DNA of 64,000 nucleotides from Cerasicoccus arenae. GTDB lineage: Bacteria; Verrucomicrobiota; Verrucomicrobiia; Opitutales; Cerasicoccaceae. Location of the stretch: positions 27,233 through 91,232 of the forward strand of contig NZ_BMXG01000001.1 in NCBI RefSeq assembly GCF_014651635.1. The letters are read 5' to 3'. How positions within the stretch are numbered: the first letter of the stretch is position 1; the number at the start of each line of letters is the position of its first letter. The translations under genes and the position numbers were made by a program. This document shows, in pieces, positions 28,988 through 36,886 of this stretch. The notes under the pieces are model-generated. The model was not told the DNA's origin, did no database searches, and worked only from the letters and a program-made list of their open reading frames with translations.

Positions 28988-29191
28988 ATGACAACCAGTT
29001 CGCACACGCCCGTCGTTGTTCAGGCGCGCGTCCATCCAAGACGCCGACATCGTTCGATGTCCGATGTTGCGGAAGAGAACGAGAAGCCGGTCGATTGTTC
29101 ATTCTCGGCACCCATGGAGAAATCCGAAGTCCGTCGCCGCTTTGTCGGCATTTATGAGCAAGCCTACCGTATCGCCTATCGTAGCGAATAG
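28988..29191 (+). CDS. Small basic protein of unknown function
   Basis: A 67-residue protein, Arg-rich ('RVHPRRRHRSMSD') with a helical C-terminus 'KSEVRRRFVGIYEQAYRIAYRSE'. I do not recognise it. Support comes from the strong terminator 20 bases after the stop and from the isolated position between two gene blocks, suggesting a dedicated short transcript. No good Shine-Dalgarno precedes the ATG at 28988; an in-frame ATG at 29057 would give a 44-residue acidic-helical peptide. It could equally be part of a noncoding RNA. Confidence 0.4.
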   Translation: MTTSSHTPVVVQARVHPRRRHRSMSDVAEENEKPVDCSFSAPMEKSEVRRRFVGIYEQAYRIAYRSE

Positions 29192-29211
29192 AACCATGTA
29201 TATCATTACCG

Positions 29212-29244
29212 GGGGCTTGACGTGAGTTGCGTCAGGCCCCTTTT
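29212..29244 (+). terminator. Strong intrinsic terminator
   Basis: An 11-bp stem (GGGGCTTGACG 29212-29222 with CGTCAGGCCCC 29230-29240, one G-U pair) has a 7-base loop and is followed by TTTT. It ends a short plus-strand transcript and insulates msrB, whose ATG is 47 bases downstream. Confidence 0.85.
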
Positions 29245-29290
29245 GCGTATACTGTGTAAGGTTTATGACTCTGTACAGACCAAAATCACT

Positions 29291-29890
29291 ATGAATACCT
29301 ATATTAAATATTTTACGCCAGTGGTGTTGGTGGGGGGCTTAATCTTTTGGACAATCTCCACCGCAGACACCAAATCGCCTGAGATCACTGCCAACAACAA
29401 TGACCATACTTCCATGACCGAGCCCAATTCCGAATACAAACGTCCGAGCGAGGAAGAACTCCGCGATCGCCTTTCACCAATGCAATTCCAAGTTGCCTGC
29501 AACGAAGGTACAGAACCCGCTTTTCGCAATGAGTATTGGGACAACAAAAAGCCCGGCATTTACGTGGATGTCATTTCTGGAAAACCGCTCTTCTCCTCGA
29601 TCCACAAGTATGATTCCGGGACCGGTTGGCCTAGTTTCTGGAAACCTATCGACGAGGGAGAAATCGTCGAAGAGGTAGATAACTCTAGCTTTATGACACG
29701 CACCGAAGTCAGTTCAAAGACAGGCGAAACTCACCTTGGGCATGTCTTCCCGGACGGCCCAAAACCGTCTGGCCTCCGATATTGCATCAACTCAGCTGCC
29801 TTGCGTTTCATACCAGTAGAGGATCTTGAAGCACGCGGCTACGGGAAGTATTTACCACTGTTCGATAAGCCAGAAAAGAAGGCTGAATAG
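29291..29890 (+). CDS. msrB: Peptide-methionine (R)-S-oxide reductase, membrane-anchored
   Basis: MsrB reduces R-methionine sulfoxide in damaged proteins. The 199-residue protein has an N-terminal hydrophobic anchor or signal ([20 protein letters not shown]) and then a full MsrB domain: '[29 protein letters not shown]', '[14 protein letters not shown]', '[28 protein letters not shown]'. The catalytic Cys is in 'RYCINS'. The four zinc cysteines of some MsrBs are absent. A Cys in 'VACNEGTEP' could be a resolving residue. The anchor implies it repairs proteins in the periplasm or at the inner membrane. I start at ATG 29291, which begins the anchor. Confidence 0.92.
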   Translation: MNTYIKYFTPVVLVGGLIFWTISTADTKSPEITANNNDHTSMTEPNSEYKRPSEEELRDRLSPMQFQVACNEGTEPAFRNEYWDNKKPGIYVDVISGKPLFSSIHKYDSGTGWPSFWKPIDEGEIVEEVDNSSFMTRTEVSSKTGETHLGHVFPDGPKPSGLRYCINSAALRFIPVEDLEARGYGKYLPLFDKPEKKAE

Positions 29891-29969
29891 TGCGAGCAGT
29901 CGGAAGTTCTATTCAATCGACTCGAGTTTACGTAGAGCAGAAGCTAAGTTTAGCCGTCATTAAACTCGT

Positions 29970-30004
29970 AAAAAAAGGGGGAGGCAATCAGTTGCCCTCC
30001 CCCC
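29970..30004 (-). terminator. Intrinsic terminator for PEP-CTERM gene
   Basis: Read on the minus strand, GGGGGAGGGCAA pairs with TTGCCTCCCCC around a CTGA loop (positions 30004 to 29977), with one bulged base, followed by seven Ts (29976-29970). It lies about 55 bases after the stop of the minus-strand PEP-CTERM gene. Confidence 0.85.
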
Positions 30005-30056
30005 TCAAAATCTATGTCCTTTGTGTTAACAAGGTCTGTAAACAAAACGGCCCTTT

Positions 30057-31628
30057 TTAAGAGCGGCGCTTTCTGTTGGCCACCAATAGAACTACGCCTA
30101 CGCCCAGAATGAGTGCGTATGTTGACGGTTCTGGGACTGCTGCTACTGTTAGATCAACGTACCCTCCGAGATCATTTGCATCAAATGTGTAGTCATATCC
30201 GCTTGGAGCTGTGCCGATAGAGAGTCCATTATCTGTCAACTCACCACTATTAAAGGTAGCAATGCGATAGGTCCCAGCGCCAAAGCCGTCGAGCTCCGTA
30301 ATATTGAGGATGCCATCAAGGATGAAGGAACCAATAATAGCCAGAGCATCGTAGTCCGTGCCTGCAACATCATCAGCACCGAGTTGAAATTCTAACAGGG
30401 TGGTATCTTCTAAGGTCAGGTTTAGGTTCACATTGAGAATTCCAACAGTCGAGCCTCCGGTTCCATCGCCATTCAAGAAGTCACCAGGGGAAAGCGTCGA
30501 AGTGCTGCTTAGAGCAAGTCCCGTGGAGTATTGTCCGGCACCTGCAATGACACCATTCAAAGTCGCATTGCTTGTATTAATCGCAATGAGACTACCAGTA
30601 CGAGCTTCGAGATGCCCATTGTTGATGAAGTCATCTGTTCCACCCCCGATGCTCATGCCAGCGATTCCAGAGGCAATAAAACGGCCAGTGGCAGAGTTAG
30701 TCACAGCTGTATCAGGGTTAACGTCAAGCGTCGCGGTGTCACCAGTTGCATGCACTAGACCGTCGTTAATGAAGTCAATATTCGATCCAACGAGGCCAGC
30801 ACCTTGGATCGTGTGATTAATCCCGTTGGTCAGAGTTCCTGAGCCATTGCCGATGATACGAGCGCGGGCCGAGTCGGTGAGTGTCCCAACATCCAGTGTG
30901 ACTGATCCAGTTCCACCGAAGGTCACCGCAGCTCCGTCTGTCAAAAGCTGGAGCTGAGAATAGCTCGACGTGCTACTCTGCGTATCTTGGATGAAGATGG
31001 TGCCATTATTAGTAAACGTCCCTGAGTTCTCCAAACGGAAACGAATCGTGTCGCGGTCGACGCTACTCGTTTGCGACAGAGAAATTGCCCCATCATTTTG
31101 ATTCTGAGCATCAATGGTCATGATGCTGTTAATCCGATTTCGGCCGCTGTTACTTCCAACGACTATAGAGCCTGTAGACGTATTGAATATCTGATTGGTG
31201 CCACTTACATTCAAATTTACCGTACGAGAGTTACCGCTGGGACTAGACGCATGAGAGAGGGTCCCACTATTGGAGAGGCCGCCTGTCAAGTTAAGCGTCC
31301 CGCTATCGAATCGAACATTTAAGGTGTTGTCCTCGTTGATGGTTAACGAGCCAATATCGATGGAGGAACCATTCAATAAGACGGTAGACCCAACACCGAG
31401 TATACTGTCAATGACAGCATTTTCTCCAACTGTATCGGGCACTTCATCACCAGACCAATTAAGAGGATCGGTCCAAGTACTACCATTGCCTTCGGCGTCC
31501 CATGTAATTGTGGTTTGAGCGTGGAGCGGAACAGCCATTGCCGCGAGTAGTAGTGTGCTCAGGACGGCAACTTCAATAGAGCGTGGAGGAGTGAATTTTG
31601 TGGGAACTAAACAGGGTATTTTTCTCAT
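30057..31628 (-). CDS. PEP-CTERM sorted beta-rich surface protein
   Basis: A 523-residue exported protein. The signal peptide ends near 'VPLHA-QTT'. The body opens with 'WDAEGNGSTWTDPLNWSGDEVP', a motif seen at the start of autotransporter-like or beta-helix proteins, and continues with repeated 'SGTFTNNGTIFIQ'- and 'NDGLVHATGDTATL'-type strands consistent with a right-handed beta-helix. The C-terminus 'VPEPSTYALILGVGVVLLVANRKRRS' is a PEP-CTERM anchor recognised by exosortase, absent from this window. The start at ATG 31628 begins the signal peptide; the frame extends to 31694. Function is probably cell-surface or matrix structure. Confidence 0.8.
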   Translation of the reverse strand: MRKIPCLVPTKFTPPRSIEVAVLSTLLLAAMAVPLHAQTTITWDAEGNGSTWTDPLNWSGDEVPDTVGENAVIDSILGVGSTVLLNGSSIDIGSLTINEDNTLNVRFDSGTLNLTGGLSNSGTLSHASSPSGNSRTVNLNVSGTNQIFNTSTGSIVVGSNSGRNRINSIMTIDAQNQNDGAISLSQTSSVDRDTIRFRLENSGTFTNNGTIFIQDTQSSTSSYSQLQLLTDGAAVTFGGTGSVTLDVGTLTDSARARIIGNGSGTLTNGINHTIQGAGLVGSNIDFINDGLVHATGDTATLDVNPDTAVTNSATGRFIASGIAGMSIGGGTDDFINNGHLEARTGSLIAINTSNATLNGVIAGAGQYSTGLALSSTSTLSPGDFLNGDGTGGSTVGILNVNLNLTLEDTTLLEFQLGADDVAGTDYDALAIIGSFILDGILNITELDGFGAGTYRIATFNSGELTDNGLSIGTAPSGYDYTFDANDLGGYVDLTVAAVPEPSTYALILGVGVVLLVANRKRRS

Positions 31629-31694
31629 AATTACAATTGGACTGGGGTTAGTAGCTAAACGATCAACGGGCTGAGGCAGGCCCAACTCATACAT

Positions 31695-32246
31695 TAATAA
31701 TAAAAGAATAAACCGTGTTTTTGAGCAAATTCTTAATAAGGAAATTGGGTTAACCTATTAAACTGATAGGTGAAATTTCGCACTCACCACTCCCGCGAGT
31801 TTGAGAGACAACGGCCCGAATGCTAACTGTGGGGTAGAACTTGAGGTCCGGTCCGATTTAAGAGCTGTCAGTAATCATCAAGCTGAATAGCTACCATTGT
31901 GCATCACGCAATTTAGTACGTCCCTTAGGGAGGGAATGCACCGCCGCCTGGTTAGCTCCGTAATCCTAACAGAGGGTCATTTCCTGACGATATCAACACA
32001 GGCGACGGTAATGTTTCCTTAAGGTTATGTTCACAATGTGCATTCAGTTTAGCACCTTTGCATGATTAGGTTAATTATGAAATCGAGGAGCGTTTATAAC
32101 CCGCTCGTCGGTATTTAAGATTATCGATACTAAGCTCCTCTGAATTATGCTGAAAATGGCCGGCTGCGTCGGATTACACGCCATTAACGAAATATCCTCC
32201 CCGACATTCCGTGGAAGAAGCGTTGTCCAACTCTGGTTATAAAGAC
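31695..32246. other. Gene-poor region
   Basis: About 550 bases without a convincing gene. It holds the promoter region of the PEP-CTERM gene on the left. A hairpin-forming sequence at 32084-32110 (CGAGGAGCG / CGCTCGTCG, 8 of 9 pairs) is the only structure I see; part of it (GAGGAGC) is repeated inverted at 32133-32139. No T-run follows it. Short frames here lack plausible starts. Confidence 0.35.
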
Positions 32247-32284
32247 AAAAAAGGCCCGAGTGCTTTGGTTTGGGCGACTCGGGC
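32247..32284 (-). terminator. Intrinsic terminator of small unit A
   Basis: On the minus strand GCCCGAGT (32284-32277) pairs perfectly with ACTCGGGC (32261-32254), followed by CTTTTTT. It closes a transcription unit of about 250 bases. Confidence 0.88.
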
Positions 32285-32313
32285 TTCACTGAGAAAATCT
32301 CTGATCAATTCGG

Positions 32314-32478
32314 TTATTCGATTGTAAACCGATTGCCGTGGCGTCGCAGGATTGGTGAAGCACACCAGGTCCCCATCTGGTGAAAGCCCATCTCATTGGA
32401 ATCCGATTGGCCGATGCATAAACGGCATCGGCTGTCTTGCCCGAAGGGCTGAATCTGTATGCGTGTGTGCTTTAACAT
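32314..32478 (-). CDS. Possible 54-residue protein with CxxC (unit A)
   Basis: The frame starts MLKHTRIQIQPFGQDSRCRL, has one CRLC pair and ends 'LRRHGNRFTIE'. A perfect AAGGAGG precedes the ATG but only two bases away, too close for normal initiation; this argues either for unusual initiation or against coding. I do not recognise a family. The two cysteines could bind a metal. Because the same bases form three stable hairpins, I treat coding status as undecided. Confidence 0.35.
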   Translation of the reverse strand: MLKHTRIQIQPFGQDSRCRLCIGQSDSNEMGFHQMGTWCASPILRRHGNRFTIE

Positions 32479-32502
32479 AACCTCCTTGCTTGGAATTTCG
32501 GA

Positions 32503-32531
32503 ATCATCTCTAGCTGCTCGTCATCTGTCAA
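32503..32531 (-). promoter_or_regulatory. Sigma70-type promoter of unit A
   Basis: On the minus strand TTGACA (32531-32526) is followed after 17 bases by GATGAT (32508-32503). The region upstream (32532-32575) is very AT-rich, like an UP element. The predicted start of transcription is near 32496, leaving a leader of under 20 bases before the AAGGAGG/ATG. Confidence 0.55.
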
Positions 32532-32639
32532 ATTTAAATATTATTTTAATTTAATTAATGATTTTAAATAATAAAAACAAAGCTCCGCCCAGAACACTGA
32601 TTCACATTTTGTAGCGTATCGGCGCAGACGGTGGAGCGC

Positions 32640-32675
32640 AAAAAAAGCCCGGTTGCGATTGATCGCAGTCCGGGC
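32640..32675 (-). terminator. Intrinsic terminator of small unit B
   Basis: On the minus strand GCCCGGA...CTGCGAT pairs with ATCGC...CCGGGC (32675-32647), with a small internal loop, followed by seven Ts (32646-32640). It resembles the terminator of unit A in starting with GCCCG and ending with a T-run. Confidence 0.88.
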
Positions 32676-32702
32676 CTAAGAAAATTGTGATATTGAAAAA
32701 CT

Positions 32703-32840
32703 CTATCGATTGCACAAATGCGGTGGATGTTGTTTTTGCTCACGCAGACCTCGTCCGGACTGGTCACACTCAAACCATTGTGAATTCTCCGAAGAATCCA
32801 CTTGAATGGCCATGAGGCAATTGGATGATATATGTCGCAT
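32703..32840 (-). CDS. Possible 45-residue protein (unit B)
   Basis: The frame begins MRHISSNCLMAIQVDSSENS and ends 'QHPPHLCNR'; a start at the second Met (32813) is also possible. There is no ribosome-binding site and no family I know. It is listed because it fills the transcript between promoter and terminator; the strong hairpin at 32809-32775 lies inside it. Confidence 0.25.
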   Translation of the reverse strand: MRHISSNCLMAIQVDSSENSQWFECDQSGRGLREQKQHPPHLCNR

Positions 32841-32863
32841 GATTGTTGTTAGTGAGAAGTCCT

Positions 32864-32893
32864 ATAAAACACCGAATTCGTGGTAATCGTCAA
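32864..32893 (-). promoter_or_regulatory. Sigma70-type promoter of unit B
   Basis: On the minus strand TTGACG (32893-32888) is followed after 18 bases by TTTTAT (32869-32864). The predicted transcription start is near 32857. Confidence 0.42.
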
Positions 32894-33249
32894 TGGCAAA
32901 AAGCTTCACAGCCTAAACAAAAAAAAGTCCTGTTGGCAGATAGCTCTCAGCGCTCGCTGAGATTCATAACCGCAACGCCGATTGCCCAGCAAAAAACGAC
33001 CATCCGACGCGCCACCTGCCAAGCCGCTATTTTGCAGCGCTTCAGCGCGCTACTGGCAGCGTTTGGACTCTGTTCGGTGGATATTGTGGTGTTCATGATG
33101 AGCGGTGGAGAAAATGACATCCTAGTGATTAATCAAGTGATTTCTTTACTTTTTATCGTCTGCACAACTTAAGGAACAAGTAATGCTAAGGTTCGCGCGT
33201 TACGCCTTGCCGATAGCTAAACAGTAGCCTAATCACTCCTGTCTTGCTT
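32894..33249. other. Intergenic region before ABC importer
   Basis: About 355 bases. It contains a hairpin CTCAGCGCTCGCTGAG (32946-32961) and a seven-A run (32920-32926), plus a 14-codon frame starting at 33183 behind an AAGGAAC. A longer plus-strand frame (32843-33172) crosses the unit B promoter and has no features of a real protein. The region must hold the promoter for the ABC importer/fol operon. Confidence 0.3.
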
Positions 33250-34020
33250 ATGACGACTAAGCCACAACTGCGTATTATTAACGTTAGCAAGCGCTATGCC
33301 AACGGCAGTGCCGTGCTGGATGATTTCTCGCTCGATATCGCAAATGATGACTTTGTCGCCTTTATCGGGCCACGAGGTTGCGGTAAATCGACCATACTGC
33401 GCCTGCTCGCAGGACTCACCCCATTGAGCGGAGGTAATATTGAGCATTTAGGCGGTGAGGAAATTCATCGTCGCACGTCCTTTATCTTTCAGGAACCGAC
33501 ACTGCTGCCCTGGCGCACCGTCGAGAGCAATATCCGCCTCCCTCTGGAGCTACGTGGTGCCAGTAAAGATGAGCAGGAAGATCAGGCCCATGAAATCATG
33601 AAACTTTGGGAACTCAGCCATGTGAGCGAACGCTATCCGCTTCAGCTCTCTGCTGGGATGAAAACCAGAGCATCGCTGGCCCGTGGCCTGGCTACTGCTC
33701 CTAGATGCCTACTACTCGATGAGCCATTTGCGGCGCTGGACGCCATTACCCGCAACAAGCTCTGCGTCGAGCTAATGCGAGTGAGAGAAAAACGCCATTT
33801 CACCGCGTGCCTAGTCACACACTCGGCAGCAGAAGCAGTTTTCCTTGCCAATCGCGTGATCGTGCTGACTGCCAATCCTGGGCGCGTTGCAGAAATCATC
33901 GAGGTGCCTGAAACTCATCCCCGTAAGCTAGCTTGGCGGGAAACCAACGCTTTTCAGGAGGCCCTTAACCAAGTGCGCAATGCCCTCAATCGCGTGCAGG
34001 AGGCAGCGAAGCAATCATGA
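33250..34020 (+). CDS. ABC importer ATPase (nitrate/sulfonate/taurine type)
   Basis: A 256-residue ATPase of the SsuB/TauB/ThiZ group. Walker A 'GPRGCGKST', Q-loop 'FIFQEPTLLPWRTVESNI', Walker B 'CLLLDEPFAALD' and switch His 'VTHSAAEA' are present. The signature reads 'LSAGMKTRASLARGL', with Ala replacing the second Gly of the LSGG(Q/M) motif, a mild variation. The stop TGA overlaps the ATG of the permease gene (ATGA). The importer lacks a substrate-binding protein gene here. The downstream neighbours are folP and folB, with gaps of 0-1 bases or overlaps, so the importer may bring in a folate/pterin-related or other vitamin precursor; this is inference. Confidence 0.85.
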   Translation: MTTKPQLRIINVSKRYANGSAVLDDFSLDIANDDFVAFIGPRGCGKSTILRLLAGLTPLSGGNIEHLGGEEIHRRTSFIFQEPTLLPWRTVESNIRLPLELRGASKDEQEDQAHEIMKLWELSHVSERYPLQLSAGMKTRASLARGLATAPRCLLLDEPFAALDAITRNKLCVELMRVREKRHFTACLVTHSAAEAVFLANRVIVLTANPGRVAEIIEVPETHPRKLAWRETNAFQEALNQVRNALNRVQEAAKQS

Positions 34021-34787
34021 GACTCAATTTGATTCTGCCGATCCTAGTCGCTATCGTAGGGATGATTGTCTGGGCTTGCTTGGCGCTGATTGACACTGGG
34101 CTGAACTCATTGCCCGGTCCGTTGGCCACTGCCGATGCATTATGGGCTGATCGCAAAGCGATCTTTCCGGCATTAGGCCGAGACGCCGCCGCCATGGTTC
34201 TCGGATTTCTCTTAGCCTGCGCGCTGGGCGTACTGTCCGCCATTGTCCTGACAACCTATCAGGGGCTCAGGCTAGCGCTAGCACCCTGGATGACTATTGC
34301 TCGAATGGCACCTATAGCTGCGCTCGCGCCATTGCTTATTGTCAGCCCGTGCCCGGCCTTCCTCACCCTACTCATCGTGACGACCGTTGCCTGTTATTTT
34401 CCAGTGGTGTCGGTGGCGACCCCTGCCCTGCTGGCAACGGACAAGTCTCTGCTCGATCTATTTAAAACCTACCACGCCAGCTACTGGCAACAGATCGTCC
34501 ACCTACGGCTGCCCCACGCTCTACCCCAACTGATGACCGCCATCAAGCGCGCGGCAATCTATGCCCCAATGGCTTCGTTGCTTACCGATTACCTAGCTGG
34601 TGCGTTGGCTGGCAAACCTGGACTGGGACGCCTACTGAGCGAATATTTTGTCGGTCAGAATTACCCCGCAATTGTGGCACTCTGCCTGTCTGCGGCAGCC
34701 GTGGGCGTATTGCTCGCAGGCACGGTCCACGCCATCACTGCCTGGACGCTCATGCACTGGCATGATAATGAAAACGGCCAAGCTTAA
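34017..34787 (+). CDS. ABC importer permease
   Basis: A 256-residue permease with about six membrane helices, of the SsuC/TauC family. The loop 'LFKTYHASYWQQIVHLRLPHALPQLMTAIK' is the EAA-like coupling region, with the usual 'LPxALP' ending. It overlaps the ATPase gene by four bases. One base separates its stop from the ATG of folP, so the four genes are almost certainly one transcript. Confidence 0.83.
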   Translation: MRLNLILPILVAIVGMIVWACLALIDTGLNSLPGPLATADALWADRKAIFPALGRDAAAMVLGFLLACALGVLSAIVLTTYQGLRLALAPWMTIARMAPIAALAPLLIVSPCPAFLTLLIVTTVACYFPVVSVATPALLATDKSLLDLFKTYHASYWQQIVHLRLPHALPQLMTAIKRAAIYAPMASLLTDYLAGALAGKPGLGRLLSEYFVGQNYPAIVALCLSAAAVGVLLAGTVHAITAWTLMHWHDNENGQA

Positions 34788-34788
34788 T

Positions 34789-35604
34789 ATGACTATGCGA
34801 CGCTGGACACCGCCCGACTGGGGAAGACGCACCTTCCTAATGGGAATCCTGAATGTGACGCCGGACTCGTTTTCCGACGGAGGTAAATTTCTTTCTCCCA
34901 TCCATGCACTCCGACAAGCTCAGGTAATGATTCGCACAGGAGCGGACTTTATTGACATTGGTGCAGAATCCACCCGCCCCGGCGCAGAATCGATCACTGC
35001 GGAAGAAGAAATTGCCCGTCTACTGCCGGTCTTGGAAACGATGACGCCAGTGCTAGAGGTACCCATTTCCGTGGATACCTACAAGGCGGCGGTCGCACGC
35101 AAAGCCCTGACCACAGGAGTGGCGATTATTAATGACATCTGGGGCTTTCAACACGACCCCGACATGCCGGAAACCGTGGCCGAATTCGGTGCGGGAGCTA
35201 TTCTGATGCACAATGGTCGAGGCGCAGATTATCCTGGCGACATGGTGGCCGAGGTTAAGAAATTTCTCGAAAAATCCATCCAAATCGCAGTCAACGCAGG
35301 CGTGGCAGAGGAACTAATCATGCTAGATCCCGGCATTGGTTTTGGTAAAAGCGTTGCCCAGAATCTTGCATTGATTCGACGCCTCGGCGAACTGCGGGCA
35401 TTGGGATTCCCTGTGCTCCTTGGCACCTCCCGCAAATCCGTCATTGGCCAAACGCTGAATCTGCCCGTTGATCAACGACTCGAAGGCACGCTCGCGACAA
35501 GCGTCGCAGGCGTCCAACAAGGCGCAGATATCCTGCGTGTCCATGATCTGCAGGCTAATCTTCGGGCGACTCGCATGGCCGACGCTCTTTATCGCCATGG
35601 ATAA
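34789..35604 (+). CDS. folP: Dihydropteroate synthase
   Basis: FolP joins p-aminobenzoate to dihydropterin pyrophosphate in folate synthesis and is the sulfonamide target. The 271-residue TIM barrel begins with 'TFLMGILNVTPDSFSDGGKF', followed by 'GADFIDIGAESTRPGA', 'PISVDTYKA', 'IINDIWGF', 'ILMHNGRG', 'LDPGIGFGKS' and 'LLGTSRKSVIG', all family signatures. The ATG at 34789 starts two bases after the permease stop codon's last base. It overlaps folB by eight bases. Confidence 0.96.
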   Translation: MTMRRWTPPDWGRRTFLMGILNVTPDSFSDGGKFLSPIHALRQAQVMIRTGADFIDIGAESTRPGAESITAEEEIARLLPVLETMTPVLEVPISVDTYKAAVARKALTTGVAIINDIWGFQHDPDMPETVAEFGAGAILMHNGRGADYPGDMVAEVKKFLEKSIQIAVNAGVAEELIMLDPGIGFGKSVAQNLALIRRLGELRALGFPVLLGTSRKSVIGQTLNLPVDQRLEGTLATSVAGVQQGADILRVHDLQANLRATRMADALYRHG

Positions 35605-35956
35605 AATTCATTTTCAAAGCATGGGCTTCTTCGGCCACCACGGGTGCCTGGATTTCGAGCAGGAGCAGGGCCAACGCTTTCTCGTCGACCTAACAATGAG
35701 CTTGGATCTACGCCCAGCGGGCCAAAGCGATCATCTTGACGACACAGTCAACTATGCCCTCGTTTTTGACTGCGTGCGCGTAGTCATGGAGAAGGAACGA
35801 TACGACCTGATAGAAGCAGTCGCAGAGCGCATTGCTACACGATTACTGACGAATTTCCCACGCCTGCAAGAGGTCTCGGTTCTCGTAAAAAAACCCAATG
35901 CACCGGTTGACGGAGATTTCGACTATGTGGCGGTGGAGATCACTCGGACACGCTGA
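35597..35956 (+). CDS. folB: Dihydroneopterin aldolase
   Basis: FolB splits dihydroneopterin to 6-hydroxymethyl-dihydropterin, two steps before FolP. The 119-residue protein has 'GFFGHHGCLDFEQEQGQRFLVDL', whose Glu region is the catalytic/substrate-binding site, and the lysine-containing 'VLVKKPNAPV'. The start at 35597 overlaps the end of folP. folK and folE are not nearby. Confidence 0.92.
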   Translation: MDKIHFQSMGFFGHHGCLDFEQEQGQRFLVDLTMSLDLRPAGQSDHLDDTVNYALVFDCVRVVMEKERYDLIEAVAERIATRLLTNFPRLQEVSVLVKKPNAPVDGDFDYVAVEITRTR

Positions 35957-36140
35957 TAGAGCAAGCCTTGATAGAATTTAAAGCACCTGCCAATTCGGGC
36001 CAAGGGGGGGGCAGGCTAGATTTTGAACTATCTCAAGCTTTTAGCCGACCTCATTATATCAGTAAGGTTCTGATATCCATAAACTTACAAAATAAAATCA
36101 CATCAAATTGCCGCGGCTGATTGGAACAGCAGCAACCCAC

Positions 36141-36800
36141 TTAATGCGTAGCCGTCTCCTTCTGGTATTCCCAGTACATGGCGGCGGCTTCTGTCCGACG
36201 ATTGGCCGAAAGCTTTCCGAGGACGCTACTAAAGTAATTTTTGATCGTTTTCTCGCTTAAACCGAGTTCCTCCGCGACCTGACGGTTAGACAAGCCTTTG
36301 GCTACCAGTTCCAGCACCCGTCGTTCTTGGGTGCTGAGCGAATCAATCAGATGAGTCTGCTGCTGCGGACTTCCGCTGCGCATGTGCTCAACCACTTGTT
36401 CCGCGACAGCAGGTGCCATCACCGTTTTGCCTTCCACGACATCCCGCATGGCCTGTATTAGATCGCTGCAACAAGTGTCCTTGAGCAGGTAGCCTTCAAC
36501 GCCTAAAGAAAACGCTTCAATCATGCTGTCGTGATCACAGCAAGAGGAGATCAGGAAAAGCTTGGCGGGTTTATCTGATTTGCGAATGTGCCGACAGATG
36601 TCCAGCCCACTACAATCAGGGTGCATCATATCCATCAGAACGAGGTCTGGCTGGAGTTTATCGTAGAGATCAAAGGCGGACTTTTTGTCCACCGCCTCAC
36701 CCACAATCGAAAATTCAGGATACTGATTAATCAGCGACCTCATTCCAATTCGGGTAAGCTCAGTTTCCTCAATAATGAGTAGTCTAGTAGAAGTAGTCAT
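36141..36800 (-). CDS. NarL/FixJ-type response regulator
   Basis: A 219-residue two-domain regulator. The receiver has the phosphoacceptor Asp57 in 'PDLVLMDMMHPDCSG', the acidic pair 'EE' near the start, Thr/Ser-type 'ISSCCD' and a Lys in 'LKDTC'. The output is a LuxR-type helix-turn-helix 'LSTQERRVLELVAKGLSNRQVAEELGLSEKTIKNYFSSVLGKL'. No histidine kinase is adjacent, so it is an orphan. I start at ATG 36800; the frame opens 24 bases earlier. tgt lies upstream on the same strand. Confidence 0.9.
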   Translation of the reverse strand: MTTSTRLLIIEETELTRIGMRSLINQYPEFSIVGEAVDKKSAFDLYDKLQPDLVLMDMMHPDCSGLDICRHIRKSDKPAKLFLISSCCDHDSMIEAFSLGVEGYLLKDTCCSDLIQAMRDVVEGKTVMAPAVAEQVVEHMRSGSPQQQTHLIDSLSTQERRVLELVAKGLSNRQVAEELGLSEKTIKNYFSSVLGKLSANRRTEAAAMYWEYQKETATH

Positions 36801-36886
36801 AGCAGTAACAGGAACGTTACACACATACTTGTTTCTACCTGAAAGTCTACCCCAAACCTAAGTATAACTGACTAAGCCCTATGGCC

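Larger units (their letters stand above)
32247..32496 (-). ncRNA. Candidate structured small RNA (unit A)
   Basis: A self-contained minus-strand unit: a good sigma70-type promoter, about 250 transcribed bases and a strong terminator. The RNA has several clean hairpins: GCCC-UUC-GGGC (32449-32439), an 8-bp stem GCCGATGC/GCATCGGC with a 7-base loop (32432-32410), and a 6-bp stem CACCAG/CTGGTG (32382-32363). The density of perfect stems suggests selection on RNA structure. It also contains a 54-codon open frame (32314-32478), so it could be coding, noncoding or both. It is not a tRNA, tmRNA, 6S, SRP or RNase P RNA that I can recognise. Confidence 0.5.
32640..32857 (-). ncRNA. Candidate structured small RNA (unit B)
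   Basis: A second minus-strand unit directly upstream of unit A, with its own promoter and terminator. Its transcript carries a long hairpin (32809-32775): CCATT/AATGG outer stem, a three-base bulge, then a 9-bp inner stem capped by UCGG. A second stem GACC/GGTC (32765-32747) encloses a GTCCGGAC palindrome. A 45-codon frame from an ATG at 32840 has no Shine-Dalgarno. The layout (short leader, hairpins, GC-rich terminator) parallels unit A, and a loose similarity 'ACCAG...GG..TG' links the two middles, so they may be diverged paralogues. Confidence 0.48.

Noticed and set aside
29016..29225. A second small frame overlapping the 28988-29191 gene
   Set aside because: It is in another frame and runs into the terminator stem; the 28988 frame ends neatly before it.
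32564..32773. A 69-residue minus-strand frame
   Set aside because: It runs through the strong terminator at 32640-32675, so it would not be fully transcribed from the unit B promoter.
32843..33172. A 109-residue plus-strand frame
   Set aside because: It overlaps the promoter of minus-strand unit B, has no Shine-Dalgarno and its sequence looks random apart from a short hydrophobic tail.
35986..36015. Inverted repeat CCTGCC/GGCAGG with a G8 run after folB, considered as a terminator
   Set aside because: Six pairs over a long loop, no T-run; too weak to call. The G8 run is covered under the homopolymer finding.
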